DNA from: JANQPD01 sp963715655
Lineage (GTDB): Bacteria; Bacteroidota; Bacteroidia; Flavobacteriales; Schleiferiaceae
Length of the DNA: 64,000 nt
Direction: 5' to 3'
NCBI GenBank assembly: GCA_963715655.1
Contig: OY970262.1
Location: 496,001 to 560,000, forward strand
A program made the position numbers and the translations under genes. Shown piece by piece: positions 17,294-26,520 of the stretch. The stretch's first letter is position 1, and each line of letters starts with the position of its first letter. The notes under the pieces are model-generated. The model did no database searches, was not told where the DNA came from, and saw only the letters and a program-made list of their open reading frames with translations.

Positions 17294-20200
17294 TTACATC
17301 TTCACCAATCTAAAGTGATATTGTTTTTCTTCATCCACTATTTTTAAGGTGTAAAACCCTGATGCACCATCAATAACAATTGAAAAATCCGAACCGTTTT
17401 CGTTTTTATAGTACAACATTTTTCCCATAGCATCATACACTTCAAGCTTAATTGGTTTGGCAGCGCCTGAACTTCGTTGAATGTTAAATGTCCCAGATCC
17501 AGGGTTCGGGTAAATTGAAAATTCATTGAAGGAATAATTTTCAGGAAGACCTATTCCGTTTACGGTAAAACATACGGATGTGTCTGAACAAAAGTTATTG
17601 GATACAATTACAGCGTAGTTTCCGTCACGCAATGGATTAAATACTTGTGCAGTATCATTACTCAAAACTATGGCGTTGGTACAATCATACCACTGGTATT
17701 TTTGGCTACTTGAACCTAGTGCCACCAAACTGAAACCAGCTTGATTAACCCGTGCATCAGGTTTTTCATTTATGATTAAATGTAAGGTGTAATTGCTATC
17801 ACAACCATAAACACTCGTGTATTCCGCATGATAGGTATTTGTGCTGTCATAAGCTAACCCATTCCAAAAGTATGGTTCACAAGATTGTACAGAATCTATA
17901 AATGTATAAGTGCTGGGAAGTGTATCGGTAAACGTGTTGGAAACGGTGTTGGTGGTAATTGGCAAATTAAAATCAAAATATATGTTTACGTTATTGGTTA
18001 AAATAGTTTCATTGGGAATGCCGTTTTTAGGTTGAATTTCAAATGTTACAAACCCATTGCTACTAATAGGATTACTTGCGCTATCGGGTAGATTAATGTC
18101 GCTAAATTTAAAGTGTACCACATTATTTGGTAGTAATTCTGTAACCAGTCCATCATGACTTTTGGATACTATTCTAATGGAACTAGAATCTAGCAACGCG
18201 CTCAAACTGTCTCTAATAACAATGTTTACTGCATCAGCTGTTCCTGTATTTTGAAAACGAACTGTGTAGGTAACCACCTCATTATTGAGAATATATTTTG
18301 GCGCACAAACGCCTGTAGGAAATACTTGTTTGTCATTAGGGTCGTAGCTGTTTTGAACTGTAAAGCAGTATTCTTTCTGATTATTTATAGTGTCAGCATC
18401 ATTTAAAAAAGGTGTAATTAAGCTAGTAAAGCAAACTTGGTCATTTATCTGTGCAAACGTATCTACGGTAAATTGAATCTCTGGGAAAAGCGAGTCTTGA
18501 TTGTAAATTAGGTTGGTAAAATGCCACATTAACGTATCTCCACTAATGGAATCAGGAACGGGAACAATAGAAGTAGGATTGATTAAACTGGAAAGCACCA
18601 ATTTGTAATGCCCGCTTACGGGAGTGCAACCATCATTATGCGGATTGCACCAAAGCGTGCCGGGAAAACCTGCACGCAAACTGGTGCAAACAAGGTGTGT
18701 GTTTAAATCAAAACTAGCTTTTCTTTTAGGCCCGTTTACCAAGATGGTTTTTTCTTTAACACAGCCGCGCGCGTCAGTAGCAGTAAGCGTGTAAGCCCCG
18801 TTTGTGTCAATTACCAAAATAGAATCTAAGGTGGGCGGTACGGTGTTCCATTGGTAAGTGTATGGCGCAACGCCAAATTTGCAATAGGTGCTTATGGTTG
18901 CACTATCATTACAGGTTAAATCTTCAAAATGATTTACATAAATGGTAAAATAAGAGCAAGTATCGCTAGAATATTTAGCCGCTATGCTCTGTACCCCACC
19001 AAAAGTGTTACCTACTACTTGTGGTTGATTAGGATCAATACTCATGTCAACAGCACCCGTTGCTTTACAAATAGTGAAAATATTATTGTTTTGATCCGTA
19101 AAAAAGGAAATAAACCTATCGGTGGTAGATCCCGATGAACTAAAGGTATGCACGGCTTGAAAATCACCTAAGCTATCATAGCGCGCCCAAAACATATCGG
19201 TATATAAATTACTCGTTTTATTAGCTATACGATAGGAGGGGTCAAAGTCTGCAGTACCATCAAAAAAGCCTGCTACTAAAATGCTACCTAAATTGTCTGT
19301 TTCTATTTCATTAATAACATCATCTGATGGCCCTCCAAAAGATTTAGCCCAAATAAAATCAAAGTTTGAGGTGTATTTAGCTATAAAAGCATCTTTGGAG
19401 CCCCCCGCATGTGGAAGAGTAAAGGTATTTGGACCAGGATCAAAATCTATTTGAGCACGTGCGCCTCCTGCAAAGTAAATATTGCCATGATGATCAAACG
19501 TAACATCCGTTAATTCGTTTTCATTTCCAGAACCCCCTATGGCATGGGCCCATTGAGGGTAGCCACTGGCGCTATATTTTGCTATAAACATATCTCTTGA
19601 GCCATTGGAGTATAGAGTGAAAATAGAACTATTGGCAGCTGACTTAATATGTACTAGGTTTTGAAAATTACCGGTTATAACTATTTCATCAAACGGATTA
19701 ACCGCTATGGACCAAATATTTGCGGAAGAGGTTATGGACCAAAGCAACATACCGGAAGGGTTATATTTAATTAAAGCGCTTGTGCTGCTTAGGGTGCTGT
19801 AGTATATATTATTGCTAGCATCAATGGCTATTTTATTGCCTCTTTTGGTAACGTTTCCAAAGCCGGTGTTGCTTTTTACCCAAACAAAGTTTCCGGCAGT
19901 GTCTAGTTTTAGCAGAAATTTGTCTGGTGTACTAACTAGGGCAGTTTTGGTATTTGAATTAGGGCCTGGATCGAAATCCACCGTACCGGAAAAACCGCCT
20001 GTAATAAGGATGTTGCCTAGCTTATCGGCTTTTATGTCATGCGCTTCGTCTTGGCCCGTGCTGCCAATTGACTTAGCCCATTTAAATGTACCATTGGCAT
20101 CAAATTTTTGTATAAAAATATCTGAAGAACCTGCACTTGAAAGGGTGGTAACCTGATTAGAATCTGGATTAAAGTCTCTAAATGAACTGAAGTAACCGCA

Positions 20201-20332
20201 GGTGTAAAAATTACCTTCGGGGTCAACGCAAGAGCTAGTGGTAGTATAAGATCCGGCATTACTCCATTGGAAATTTTGCGCAATGCCCATAAAACTAAAA
20301 CATAGTAAACTACTGATAAGTAAACTTTTCAT
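17294..20332 (-). CDS. T9SS-exported beta-propeller (SBBP-like) protein
   Basis: A 1012-residue secreted or surface protein. After the signal peptide (to about MGIAQ), residues 30-470 are built of SBBP-type repeats of ~50 residues with recurring VDFDPGPN-like turns and KFDANGTFKWAKS-like strands. A SprB-like segment (about 485-560; TCNDSATI, YTLTATDARGCV) follows, then a DUF11/DUF7619-like domain beginning PNDKQV. The last ~75 residues are a type A sorting domain (IYPNPGSGTFNI ... GFYTLKI ... HFRLVKM). The DPGPN turns suggest Ca2+ binding, which is inference. It is transcribed alone from a -7 box. Confidence 0.9.
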   Translation of the reverse strand: MKSLLISSLLCFSFMGIAQNFQWSNAGSYTTTSSCVDPEGNFYTCGYFSSFRDFNPDSNQVTTLSSAGSSDIFIQKFDANGTFKWAKSIGSTGQDEAHDIKADKLGNILITGGFSGTVDFDPGPNSNTKTALVSTPDKFLLKLDTAGNFVWVKSNTGFGNVTKRGNKIAIDASNNIYYSTLSSTSALIKYNPSGMLLWSITSSANIWSIAVNPFDEIVITGNFQNLVHIKSAANSSIFTLYSNGSRDMFIAKYSASGYPQWAHAIGGSGNENELTDVTFDHHGNIYFAGGARAQIDFDPGPNTFTLPHAGGSKDAFIAKYTSNFDFIWAKSFGGPSDDVINEIETDNLGSILVAGFFDGTADFDPSYRIANKTSNLYTDMFWARYDSLGDFQAVHTFSSSGSTTDRFISFFTDQNNNIFTICKATGAVDMSIDPNQPQVVGNTFGGVQSIAAKYSSDTCSYFTIYVNHFEDLTCNDSATISTYCKFGVAPYTYQWNTVPPTLDSILVIDTNGAYTLTATDARGCVKEKTILVNGPKRKASFDLNTHLVCTSLRAGFPGTLWCNPHNDGCTPVSGHYKLVLSSLINPTSIVPVPDSISGDTLMWHFTNLIYNQDSLFPEIQFTVDTFAQINDQVCFTSLITPFLNDADTINNQKEYCFTVQNSYDPNDKQVFPTGVCAPKYILNNEVVTYTVRFQNTGTADAVNIVIRDSLSALLDSSSIRIVSKSHDGLVTELLPNNVVHFKFSDINLPDSASNPISSNGFVTFEIQPKNGIPNETILTNNVNIYFDFNLPITTNTVSNTFTDTLPSTYTFIDSVQSCEPYFWNGLAYDSTNTYHAEYTSVYGCDSNYTLHLIINEKPDARVNQAGFSLVALGSSSQKYQWYDCTNAIVLSNDTAQVFNPLRDGNYAVIVSNNFCSDTSVCFTVNGIGLPENYSFNEFSIYPNPGSGTFNIQRSSGAAKPIKLEVYDAMGKMLYYKNENGSDFSIVIDGASGFYTLKIVDEEKQYHFRLVKM

Positions 20333-20353
20333 ATTGAATTTCTTTCAGAATTT

Positions 20354-20361
20354 CAAAAGTA
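20354..20361 (-). promoter_or_regulatory. -7 promoter box (TACTTTTG on minus strand)
   Basis: Exact TAnnTTTG match 21 bases upstream of the T9SS propeller gene start; no clear -33 partner. Confidence 0.45.
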
Positions 20362-20388
20362 GAAAAACTCGTGAGATGGGGAAATGTG

Positions 20389-20418
20389 AAAAGCGTGCGA
20401 TTATTAACCACACGCTTC
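20389..20418 (-). terminator. Terminator of the YceI gene
   Basis: AAGCGTG/CACGCTT stem with a 13-base loop and a short T run on the minus strand, 40 bases past the YceI gene stop codon. Confidence 0.6.
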
Positions 20419-20457
20419 TATACAATTGAACTTATCAACTAGTTAACTACTCATCAA

Positions 20458-20994
20458 CTAACCCTTTGTAAACTGTACATTAAAAGTAAGTTTTACTTCA
20501 TCGCCCACTACTACTCCTCCGGTTTCAGTTACCTGATTCCAAGTTAGTCCAAATTCTTTACGATTAACTTTTCCGGTAATTTCAAATCCTGCTTTGGTTT
20601 GTCCGTAACCATCTACCATAGTGCCGCCAAAATCTACATGTAAGCTTACATTTTTGGTAACATCTTTAATGTTCAAAGGGCCTTCAAGTTTCAAATCGTT
20701 ACCGTGCTTTATAAATTTTCCTTCCATTTTTATATGTGGGTATTTTTCCGCGTCAAAAAAATCACCTGACTTTAAATGTCCGTCTCTATCGGCTACACCA
20801 GTGCTTATACTCTGTACTTCGGCACTTAAATGTGCTTGGGCACCTTCAAAATTATCATCATTACTTTCAATAGTTCCGGTATATGCACCAAATGATCCGG
20901 TAACGGTACTAATTACTAAGTGACGCACTTTAAAATGTACTTCGCTGTGCATTGGATCTACTTTCCAAATTGTTTTTGTGGCTGTTGCTTCCAT
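20458..20994 (-). CDS. YceI family protein (cytoplasmic form)
   Basis: A 178-residue lipocalin-like isoprenoid-binding family protein. Characteristic motifs are WKVDPMHSEVHFKVRHLVIS at the N-terminus, VSTGV-like IQSISTGVADRDGHLKSGDFF near 65-85, and the NRKEFGLTW motif near 145. It has no signal peptide: the first residues MEATATKTIW lead straight into the domain, so it is predicted to be cytoplasmic, unlike the secreted E. coli member. Its 5-prime end faces repeat island 2. No operon partner. Confidence 0.9.
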   Translation of the reverse strand: MEATATKTIWKVDPMHSEVHFKVRHLVISTVTGSFGAYTGTIESNDDNFEGAQAHLSAEVQSISTGVADRDGHLKSGDFFDAEKYPHIKMEGKFIKHGNDLKLEGPLNIKDVTKNVSLHVDFGGTMVDGYGQTKAGFEITGKVNRKEFGLTWNQVTETGGVVVGDEVKLTFNVQFTKG

Positions 20995-21099
20995 AATTTT
21001 TTTGTTTTAATTAATAGGTCAAAGTTGCAACATTAATTTAATTGATGTTTAAACATCGAATTTATTTTATTGATGGTGGTATAGAGGATTGCTTCATTG

Positions 21100-21545
21100 C
21101 GGGGGAGGTTAGTTGGCATTTAGTCAGTTAGCAATTGAAGGAAATTAAGTTGGCAGTTGGCAATAGCGGCACAAAGAGAAGCGCAAGTTGGCAATTAGCG
21201 GCAGAAACGCAAGTTGGCAATTGAAGAATTCAAATTGGCAATTGGAAAAAGTTGGCAATTAGCGGCACTGAGGGGTTGTTTGAGAATCTATTTTTTACCA
21301 CATAGAGTACATAGAAAGCACATTATGAGTAGATTAACAGATTTTGGAAAATTTCATTGCCTCGAAAAATCCGGTAATCTGTTGCAACCTTCTTTTGCCG
21401 CTTCTTTGCGCTTTTTTTTTGCGCCTTTGCGAGAAATGCCGCTAAATATTTCTTCAACGCAGAGGTGCAAAGTAACATAGAGAAAAATCCGTGTTCATCT
21501 GCTTCATCCGCTTCATCCGTCAAATCAGCGTTCCATTCTGCGTTC
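21100..21545 (-). repeat. Repeat island 2 (inverted relative to islands 1 and 3)
   Basis: Read on the minus strand this has the same module order as island 3: an ACGGATGAAG-type module, CTTTGCACCTCTGCGTTGAAG, ATATTTAGCGGCATTTCTCG, GCGCAAAGAAGCGGCAA, a ~110-base module ending GGTAAAAAATAGATTCTCAA, then several CCGCTAATTGCCAACTT words running toward the YceI gene. About 300 bases (21240-21480) are a close inverted copy of the segment around 42440-42730. Small open frames here are translations of the repeat and are not genes. Confidence 0.88.
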
Positions 21546-21550
21546 TAACC

Positions 21551-21558
21551 TAACTTTG
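21551..21558 (+). promoter_or_regulatory. -7 promoter box TAACTTTG of the helicase gene
   Basis: Exact TAnnTTTG match ending five bases before the helicase ATG, just outside repeat island 2. The spacing implies a leaderless or nearly leaderless mRNA. Confidence 0.5.
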
Positions 21559-21563
21559 CGCTC

Positions 21564-23999
21564 ATGCCCTACAACAAAGCACATACGTGGTTTAAGTCTC
21601 TTGGTTGGAAAGTAGCACACTTCCAAAAAGAAGCATGGCAAGCTTATGCTGATGGTAGAAGTGGCTTGGTAAACGCACCCACCGGCAGTGGCAAAACCTA
21701 CTCTATGCTGCTACCTATTTTACTTTCAACAGCCCCAAAAGGTAAAGGTGGCCGTGGATTAAAAGCCATTTGGATTACGCCTATTCGCGCTTTGGCCAAA
21801 GAAATACACCAAAGTGCTGAGCGTGCCATTGAAGGTTTAGGTTTGGAATATACCGTGGGTGTGCGCACCGGTGATACCAAATCTGCCGAAAGGCAAAAGC
21901 AAAAGAAAGCGATGCCCAATTTGTTAATTACCACGCCTGAAAGTTTGCATTTATTATTAGCAAGTAAAGACTATCCTAAAACATTTAAATATTTGCAATG
22001 CGTGGTGGTAGATGAGTGGCACGAGCTGATGGGCAGCAAGCGCGCGGTACAAATGGAACTCGGACTTTCACGTTTACGCGGAATGAATCCGTTGCTTAGA
22101 ACGTGGGGAATTTCGGCCACTATTGGCAATATGGAAGAAGCGCAAGAGGTACTACTTGGAATGGAATTTCCCACAGCGCAAAGCATTATGGTGAAGGCCG
22201 ATATTGAAAAGGAGATTGAAGTGATTTCTATAATGCCTGACGATGTAGAAACATTACCCTGGGCTGGACATTTGGGCATAAAAATGTTAGAAAAAGTGTT
22301 GCCGATTATCTATGAAAATGAAAGTACTTTAATTTTTACCAACACGCGTTCTCAAGCCGAAATTTGGTATCAAAAGCTATTAGAACTTGATCCTAGCTTG
22401 GCCGGAGTAATTGCCATGCATCACGGTAGTATTAGTAGAGAACTGCGTTTTTGGGTAGAAGATGCCCTTTATACCGGTCAGCTAAAAGCGGTGGTATGCA
22501 CGGGTAGTTTAGATTTAGGCGTAGATTTTCGCCCCGTAGAAGCCATCGTGCAAATTGGTTCGCCCAAAGGCATTGCGCGTTTTATGCAGCGCGCAGGCCG
22601 CAGTGGTCATCGCCCGGGTGCCGTTAGCCGGATTTATTTTGTACCCACCCATACGTTAGAGTTGGTAGAAGCTGCAGCGTTGCGCCAAGGTATTAAAGAA
22701 AAACTGATGGAAGACCGCACACCTTACCTCCGTTCTTTTGATGTATTAATTCAATATTTAGTTACGTTGGCGGTTTCCGAAGGCTTTAAGCCAACTGAAA
22801 TTTTTGAAGAAGTACGCAAAACGTTTTCTTTTCAAAGCATTTCACCCGAAGAATGGTTTTGGTGTTTAGAATTCATCACCACAGGGGGTAAATCGCTTAG
22901 TGGCTATGATGAATACCACAAAGTAGAAATAAACGATGATGGCCTTTATAAAGTAAATAGCCGAAGAGTAGCCCAGCGTCACCGCATGAGTATGGGCACT
23001 ATTGTGAGCGATGCTATGATAAAAGTTAAGGTGCAGCGCGGAGCTTTTTTAGGCACCATTGAAGAGTATTTTTTCTCTCGGCTAAAGCCAGGTGATGTAT
23101 TTTGGTTTGCCGGTAGAAATGTAGAACTAGTCCGTTTAAAAAACATGACGGCAGAAGTGCGCGCCTCTAAAAGTAAAAATGGTTTGGTGCCAAGCTGGAA
23201 GGGTGGGAGAATGCCTTTATCTGCAAAAATGGGCGCTATGCTGCGCAGTAAAATGGAGGAATCGTTTAAAGGTGATGCGCAAGATCCTGAATTACAATTG
23301 ATAGAACCCCTTTGGCAATTGCAGCAAGAGCGTAGTGTAATTCCACAAAAGCACGAATTTTTAATTGAAAAATTTAAAAGTAGAGACGGTTATCATGTTT
23401 TCTTTTATCCGTTTGAAGGCCGTTTGGTGCATGAAGGTATTGCCACTTTATTGGCATATCGCATTTCACTGTTTAAGCCGCTTACTTTTTCCATTGCCAT
23501 GAATGATTATGGTTTTGAGTTGTTGGCTGATTCTCCTATTCCTATTGAGGAGGCAATTGACAGTGATGTGTTTACCGAAACCGATTTGCGCGAAGACATT
23601 ATGCAAAGTGTAAACGCGGTAGAAATGGCCAAAAGGCGCTTTCGCGATATAGCCACCATTGCCGGTATGGTGTTTACGGGTTATCCGGGTGCTGAAGTAA
23701 AAGACAGGCATTTGCAAAGCAGCACACAGCTTATTTTCAACGTGTTTCAAGATTATGAACCCGATAATTTATTATTGCAGCAAGCCTTTGAAGAAGCCTT
23801 AGATTTTCAATTAGAAGAAGGCCGTTTACGCCTCGCTTTACAGCGGATAGCCCAACAAACTTTAGTAATTAAAGAAATGACAAAACCTTCTCCTTTTTCA
23901 TTTCCCATTATGGTAGATCGCTTAAATCGTGAAAAGCTAACCAGCGAAACCATGGAAGATAGAGTGAAAAAAATGCGCTTGGAGTTGGAGAGGGGATAG
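21564..23999 (+). CDS. Ligase-associated DNA damage response DEXH-box helicase (Lhr-like)
   Basis: An SF2 helicase of 811 residues. Walker A is NAPTGSGKT (K44), motif Ia is TPIRALAKE, motif II is DEWH in CVVVDEWHELMGSKR, and motif VI is MQRAGRSGHRPG near 350. The Lhr-type winged-helix and core accessory region follows. The DEWH box and the C-terminal region are those of the helicase usually found in the bacterial cluster with an ATP-dependent DNA ligase, a beta-CASP exonuclease and a calcineurin-like phosphoesterase. Here the ligase and phosphoesterase are not adjacent; the exonuclease lies 19 kb away. Its last codons are part of a duplicated segment. Confidence 0.92.
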   Translation: MPYNKAHTWFKSLGWKVAHFQKEAWQAYADGRSGLVNAPTGSGKTYSMLLPILLSTAPKGKGGRGLKAIWITPIRALAKEIHQSAERAIEGLGLEYTVGVRTGDTKSAERQKQKKAMPNLLITTPESLHLLLASKDYPKTFKYLQCVVVDEWHELMGSKRAVQMELGLSRLRGMNPLLRTWGISATIGNMEEAQEVLLGMEFPTAQSIMVKADIEKEIEVISIMPDDVETLPWAGHLGIKMLEKVLPIIYENESTLIFTNTRSQAEIWYQKLLELDPSLAGVIAMHHGSISRELRFWVEDALYTGQLKAVVCTGSLDLGVDFRPVEAIVQIGSPKGIARFMQRAGRSGHRPGAVSRIYFVPTHTLELVEAAALRQGIKEKLMEDRTPYLRSFDVLIQYLVTLAVSEGFKPTEIFEEVRKTFSFQSISPEEWFWCLEFITTGGKSLSGYDEYHKVEINDDGLYKVNSRRVAQRHRMSMGTIVSDAMIKVKVQRGAFLGTIEEYFFSRLKPGDVFWFAGRNVELVRLKNMTAEVRASKSKNGLVPSWKGGRMPLSAKMGAMLRSKMEESFKGDAQDPELQLIEPLWQLQQERSVIPQKHEFLIEKFKSRDGYHVFFYPFEGRLVHEGIATLLAYRISLFKPLTFSIAMNDYGFELLADSPIPIEEAIDSDVFTETDLREDIMQSVNAVEMAKRRFRDIATIAGMVFTGYPGAEVKDRHLQSSTQLIFNVFQDYEPDNLLLQQAFEEALDFQLEEGRLRLALQRIAQQTLVIKEMTKPSPFSFPIMVDRLNREKLTSETMEDRVKKMRLELERG

Positions 24000-24240
24000 G
24001 AGCAGGGTCCTAAGGTTGTAAAGATGTAAGGTTTAAAGTTGAATGAAGGCACACGATGTGGACGATTAACGCGTAACATGAATCCTTCAAGGTTTTTAAA
24101 CCCTTGGAGGATTTGTTTTTTAGAAAATACAGCTGGAGAAGGAAAGAGGATAAGAGCAGGATTTTAAAGCTTTAAAGTTGTAAAGATGTAAGGATTTAAA
24201 GTTGAAGGAAGGCACACGATGCGGACGATTAACGGTCAAC
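23977..24240 (+). repeat. Direct duplication of helicase gene end plus 3-prime flank (162-bp period)
   Basis: The segment from the last helicase codons (GGAGTTGGAGAGGGGATAG) through GTTGTAAAGATGTAAGG (24015) and GGCACACGAT to CGATTAACG recurs as a diverged copy starting near 24131, with GTTGTAAAGATGTAAGG again at 24177. The second copy continues into short iterations of CGGTCAACGGTCAACGGATAACG. The rest of the gap before the kinase gene (24241-24364) shows nothing else I can name. Confidence 0.75.
24081..24122 (+). terminator. Hairpin terminator after the helicase gene
   Basis: AATCCTTCAAGG... pairs with ...CCCTTGGAGGATT around a short A/T loop, followed by TTGTTTTTT. Similar AATCCTTC hairpins occur at 26184. 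Confidence 0.6.
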
Positions 24241-24364
24241 GGTCAACGGATAACGTGTCAAGTAATCGATAACAAGTAACAAACAACAATCTCATAAAAC
24301 TCCTTTAACCAAAGGCTTGTAGTTTATCCAGAAGTTCACATAATTTGCTATTTTGGTGCTTCTT

Positions 24365-26113
24365 ATGCGCATACTAAAACTACAATGTTTAGGGCTTTTG
24401 TGTTTGCTGCACTTTTTTGTGCTTGGGCAATCTATTTCTACCGTGCAAAAAATTCAGGCACTTAAAGCAAAGAGTAGAAATCAACCGTTTGCCTGCTTAC
24501 AGCAATTGCAAAGCATGCAAGATTCTATAAATAAAACACATCCAGCGTATCACGCTTATAATCAAGCGGTAGCGAGTTGTCAAATAGCCTTAGGTAATTA
24601 CACGGAAGCACTGGGTATTCAAATTATTGGCCAAAAAACTATTGCTAATCAAGTACGTGTAGAACACATAGACTACCTAAAAGGTAAGGCGGTGGCTTAT
24701 TACTATCTGCGTAAGCGCACAAAAGCACTAGAATATTTGAGTGAAGCCATACGCTATCAAAAACAACACAATTTACCGGAAACTGCTTTGCGCGAGGTAT
24801 ATAATGCCAAAGGAGCTATGTTAACTGAAATCCAAAAATTTGATACTGCCCGATTTTATTTGCATAAAGCCATACAATTTAATGCGCAAAATGAAGCGAA
24901 TGGCATCCAATTTTCGAGCTTACCCCTACGCTTATTAGGCACCAGCTATTTTCTGGAAGAAAAGTTTGAAAAGTCGAGGGGTTTTTTACGCGAAGCACTG
25001 CAAGTGGCTGAACGTACTAAAGACACCATAGAAATTACGGGAGCTATACTTTTTTATGGCGATGTATTGTTAAAACTAAATGAGCCGGATAGTGCGCTGT
25101 ATTATTATAAGTTAGGCGAAGGTTTTGCTAAAGCCCTGGATTTACCAGATTTAAAATTAGAAGCCGCGCAGCATTCAAAGCTTGGTTATGAGGCTATTGG
25201 AGATTATGAAAGTGCGTACAAAGCTACCTTAATGGCGTTGAGTTATCAGAGTGAAGTATATCAAAAAGAAATGGCACAAACGGCTTCGCAAATGGAAGTT
25301 ACCCTAGAAACGGCCAACCTTAAACAACAAAACTTAACGCAAGAAAAAGAGATTGTACAAGCACAAGCCACCACAAATCAATATATATTAATTTCTGCAA
25401 TATTGGTTTTGCTACTCTTGTTTAGTGGATTTTTAGGTGCGTTTTATTACAAACGCAAGCAATTAGAATCAAAACAAGCCAAGCAAGAAGCTACCATAAA
25501 ATTACAAGATGAGCGCTTGCGCATAAGTAAAGATTTACACGATAATATTGGTGCGCAAATTACCGTAGTAACCAACACCATTGATAACCTTGTATGGCGA
25601 AAAAACAAAGCCAATGGCTTAGATGTACCAGAGTTAAAAAATTTAGCTGAATTTACACGGCAAACTATGAGTGATTTGCGCGAAACCGTGTGGGCTATGA
25701 AGGAAGAAAACATTAGTAGTAAGGAGCTTTGCGAACGTATTGAAAAATTTATAACCAGAATAAAAGAAGTAAATACCAATTTGGATATTCAGCTGCTTTG
25801 CCAAGCGCAAACCCAGCGTATTTGGGAGCCTCAAACCAGTTTAAATATTTTAAGAATTTTACAAGAGGCTATTCAAAATGCCATAAAACATGCAGGCCCT
25901 ACTTGCAGCATTACCGTGCATTTAGATTTTGATGCTCAACCGTGGCAGGTAAAAATTATGGATAATGGAGTAGGGTTTAGCAAGGAAGCGATTTCGCAAA
26001 ATGGAAACGGGCTTTACCACATGCACGCCAGAGCAGAAGAGAGTAGCATCAGCTTTACCGTAAATAGCAAAATAGGCACAGGCACAGAAGTAATTTTGCA
26101 GAGTTTAGGTTAG
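24365..26113 (+). CDS. TPR-containing sensor histidine kinase (HisKA_3/NarL-partner type)
   Basis: The 582-residue product starts with a signal peptide, followed by periplasmic TPR-like helices (about 65-290), one transmembrane helix near 345 (ILISAILVLLLLFSGFLGA) and a cytoplasmic kinase. The phosphorylated His is in the HisKA_3 box LRISKDLHDNIGAQIT, and the HATPase box includes EAIQNAIKHAG and DNGVGF. This class normally phosphorylates LuxR/NarL-type regulators, but none is adjacent. The ATG chosen is four codons inside a TTG. Domain plan resembles the other TPR kinase in this window, but the kinase cores belong to different classes. Confidence 0.88.
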   Translation: MRILKLQCLGLLCLLHFFVLGQSISTVQKIQALKAKSRNQPFACLQQLQSMQDSINKTHPAYHAYNQAVASCQIALGNYTEALGIQIIGQKTIANQVRVEHIDYLKGKAVAYYYLRKRTKALEYLSEAIRYQKQHNLPETALREVYNAKGAMLTEIQKFDTARFYLHKAIQFNAQNEANGIQFSSLPLRLLGTSYFLEEKFEKSRGFLREALQVAERTKDTIEITGAILFYGDVLLKLNEPDSALYYYKLGEGFAKALDLPDLKLEAAQHSKLGYEAIGDYESAYKATLMALSYQSEVYQKEMAQTASQMEVTLETANLKQQNLTQEKEIVQAQATTNQYILISAILVLLLLFSGFLGAFYYKRKQLESKQAKQEATIKLQDERLRISKDLHDNIGAQITVVTNTIDNLVWRKNKANGLDVPELKNLAEFTRQTMSDLRETVWAMKEENISSKELCERIEKFITRIKEVNTNLDIQLLCQAQTQRIWEPQTSLNILRILQEAIQNAIKHAGPTCSITVHLDFDAQPWQVKIMDNGVGFSKEAISQNGNGLYHMHARAEESSISFTVNSKIGTGTEVILQSLG

Positions 26114-26183
26114 GTGTAAATTCCTTCAGGGGTTGAGCGTTGCGTTTTTTTTACTATAAAAATTCGTTTTGCATAGAGGCTAG

Positions 26184-26210
26184 AATCCTTCTCGGTTTGA
26201 AGGATTTGTT
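26184..26210 (+). terminator. Possible terminator of the TPR kinase gene
   Basis: Perfect 8-bp stem AATCCTTC/GAAGGATT with a 7-base loop and a short T-rich tail, about 70 bases past the kinase stop codon. Confidence 0.45.
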
Positions 26211-26264
26211 GTGAAGCACCTTGAAGGTAGTACCAAGTTAACTTTTAAAAGAAGCTAATTTGTA

Positions 26265-26378
26265 AAGCCTCCTAAATCTCCCGCCATGACTGGAACTTTA
26301 GCTACAAAAAAACCTTATTTAAGCTTCTTAAGTGCGCTATTGTGGCTAGTCGCGCCTTGGCGGGATTGGGGGTTCTTA
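26265..26378. repeat. Degenerate palindromic element with CCCGCC/GGCGGG arms
   Basis: Left arm GCCTCCTAAATCTCCCGCC and right arm GGCGGGATTGGGGGTTCTT are imperfect complements separated by ~65 bases. The arm composition matches the GC-rich palindrome at 53161-53232, so both may be copies of one dispersed intergenic family. The remainder of this 400-base gap holds nothing else recognisable. Confidence 0.5.
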
Positions 26379-26491
26379 AATTTGAAGCATTAAACATATT
26401 TTAACAATCAAGTTGGTATAATTTGACTTTACCATTAAATTTAAAAGGCATTTACCGAAAATAACTAATTCCCTTTTTAGTAGGTAAGTGC

Positions 26492-26520
26492 AAAAAAAAG
26501 CGGCCCCAGGCCGCTTTTCT
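26492..26520. terminator. Bidirectional terminator
   Basis: AAAGCGGCC/GGCCGCTTT stem with a CCA loop, A-run on the left and T-run on the right; it sits at the stop codon of hemD and can terminate in both directions. Confidence 0.8.

Noticed and set aside
21214..21523. Open frames of 66-88 codons on both strands
   Set aside because: They lie wholly in repeat island 2 and have no conserved reading.
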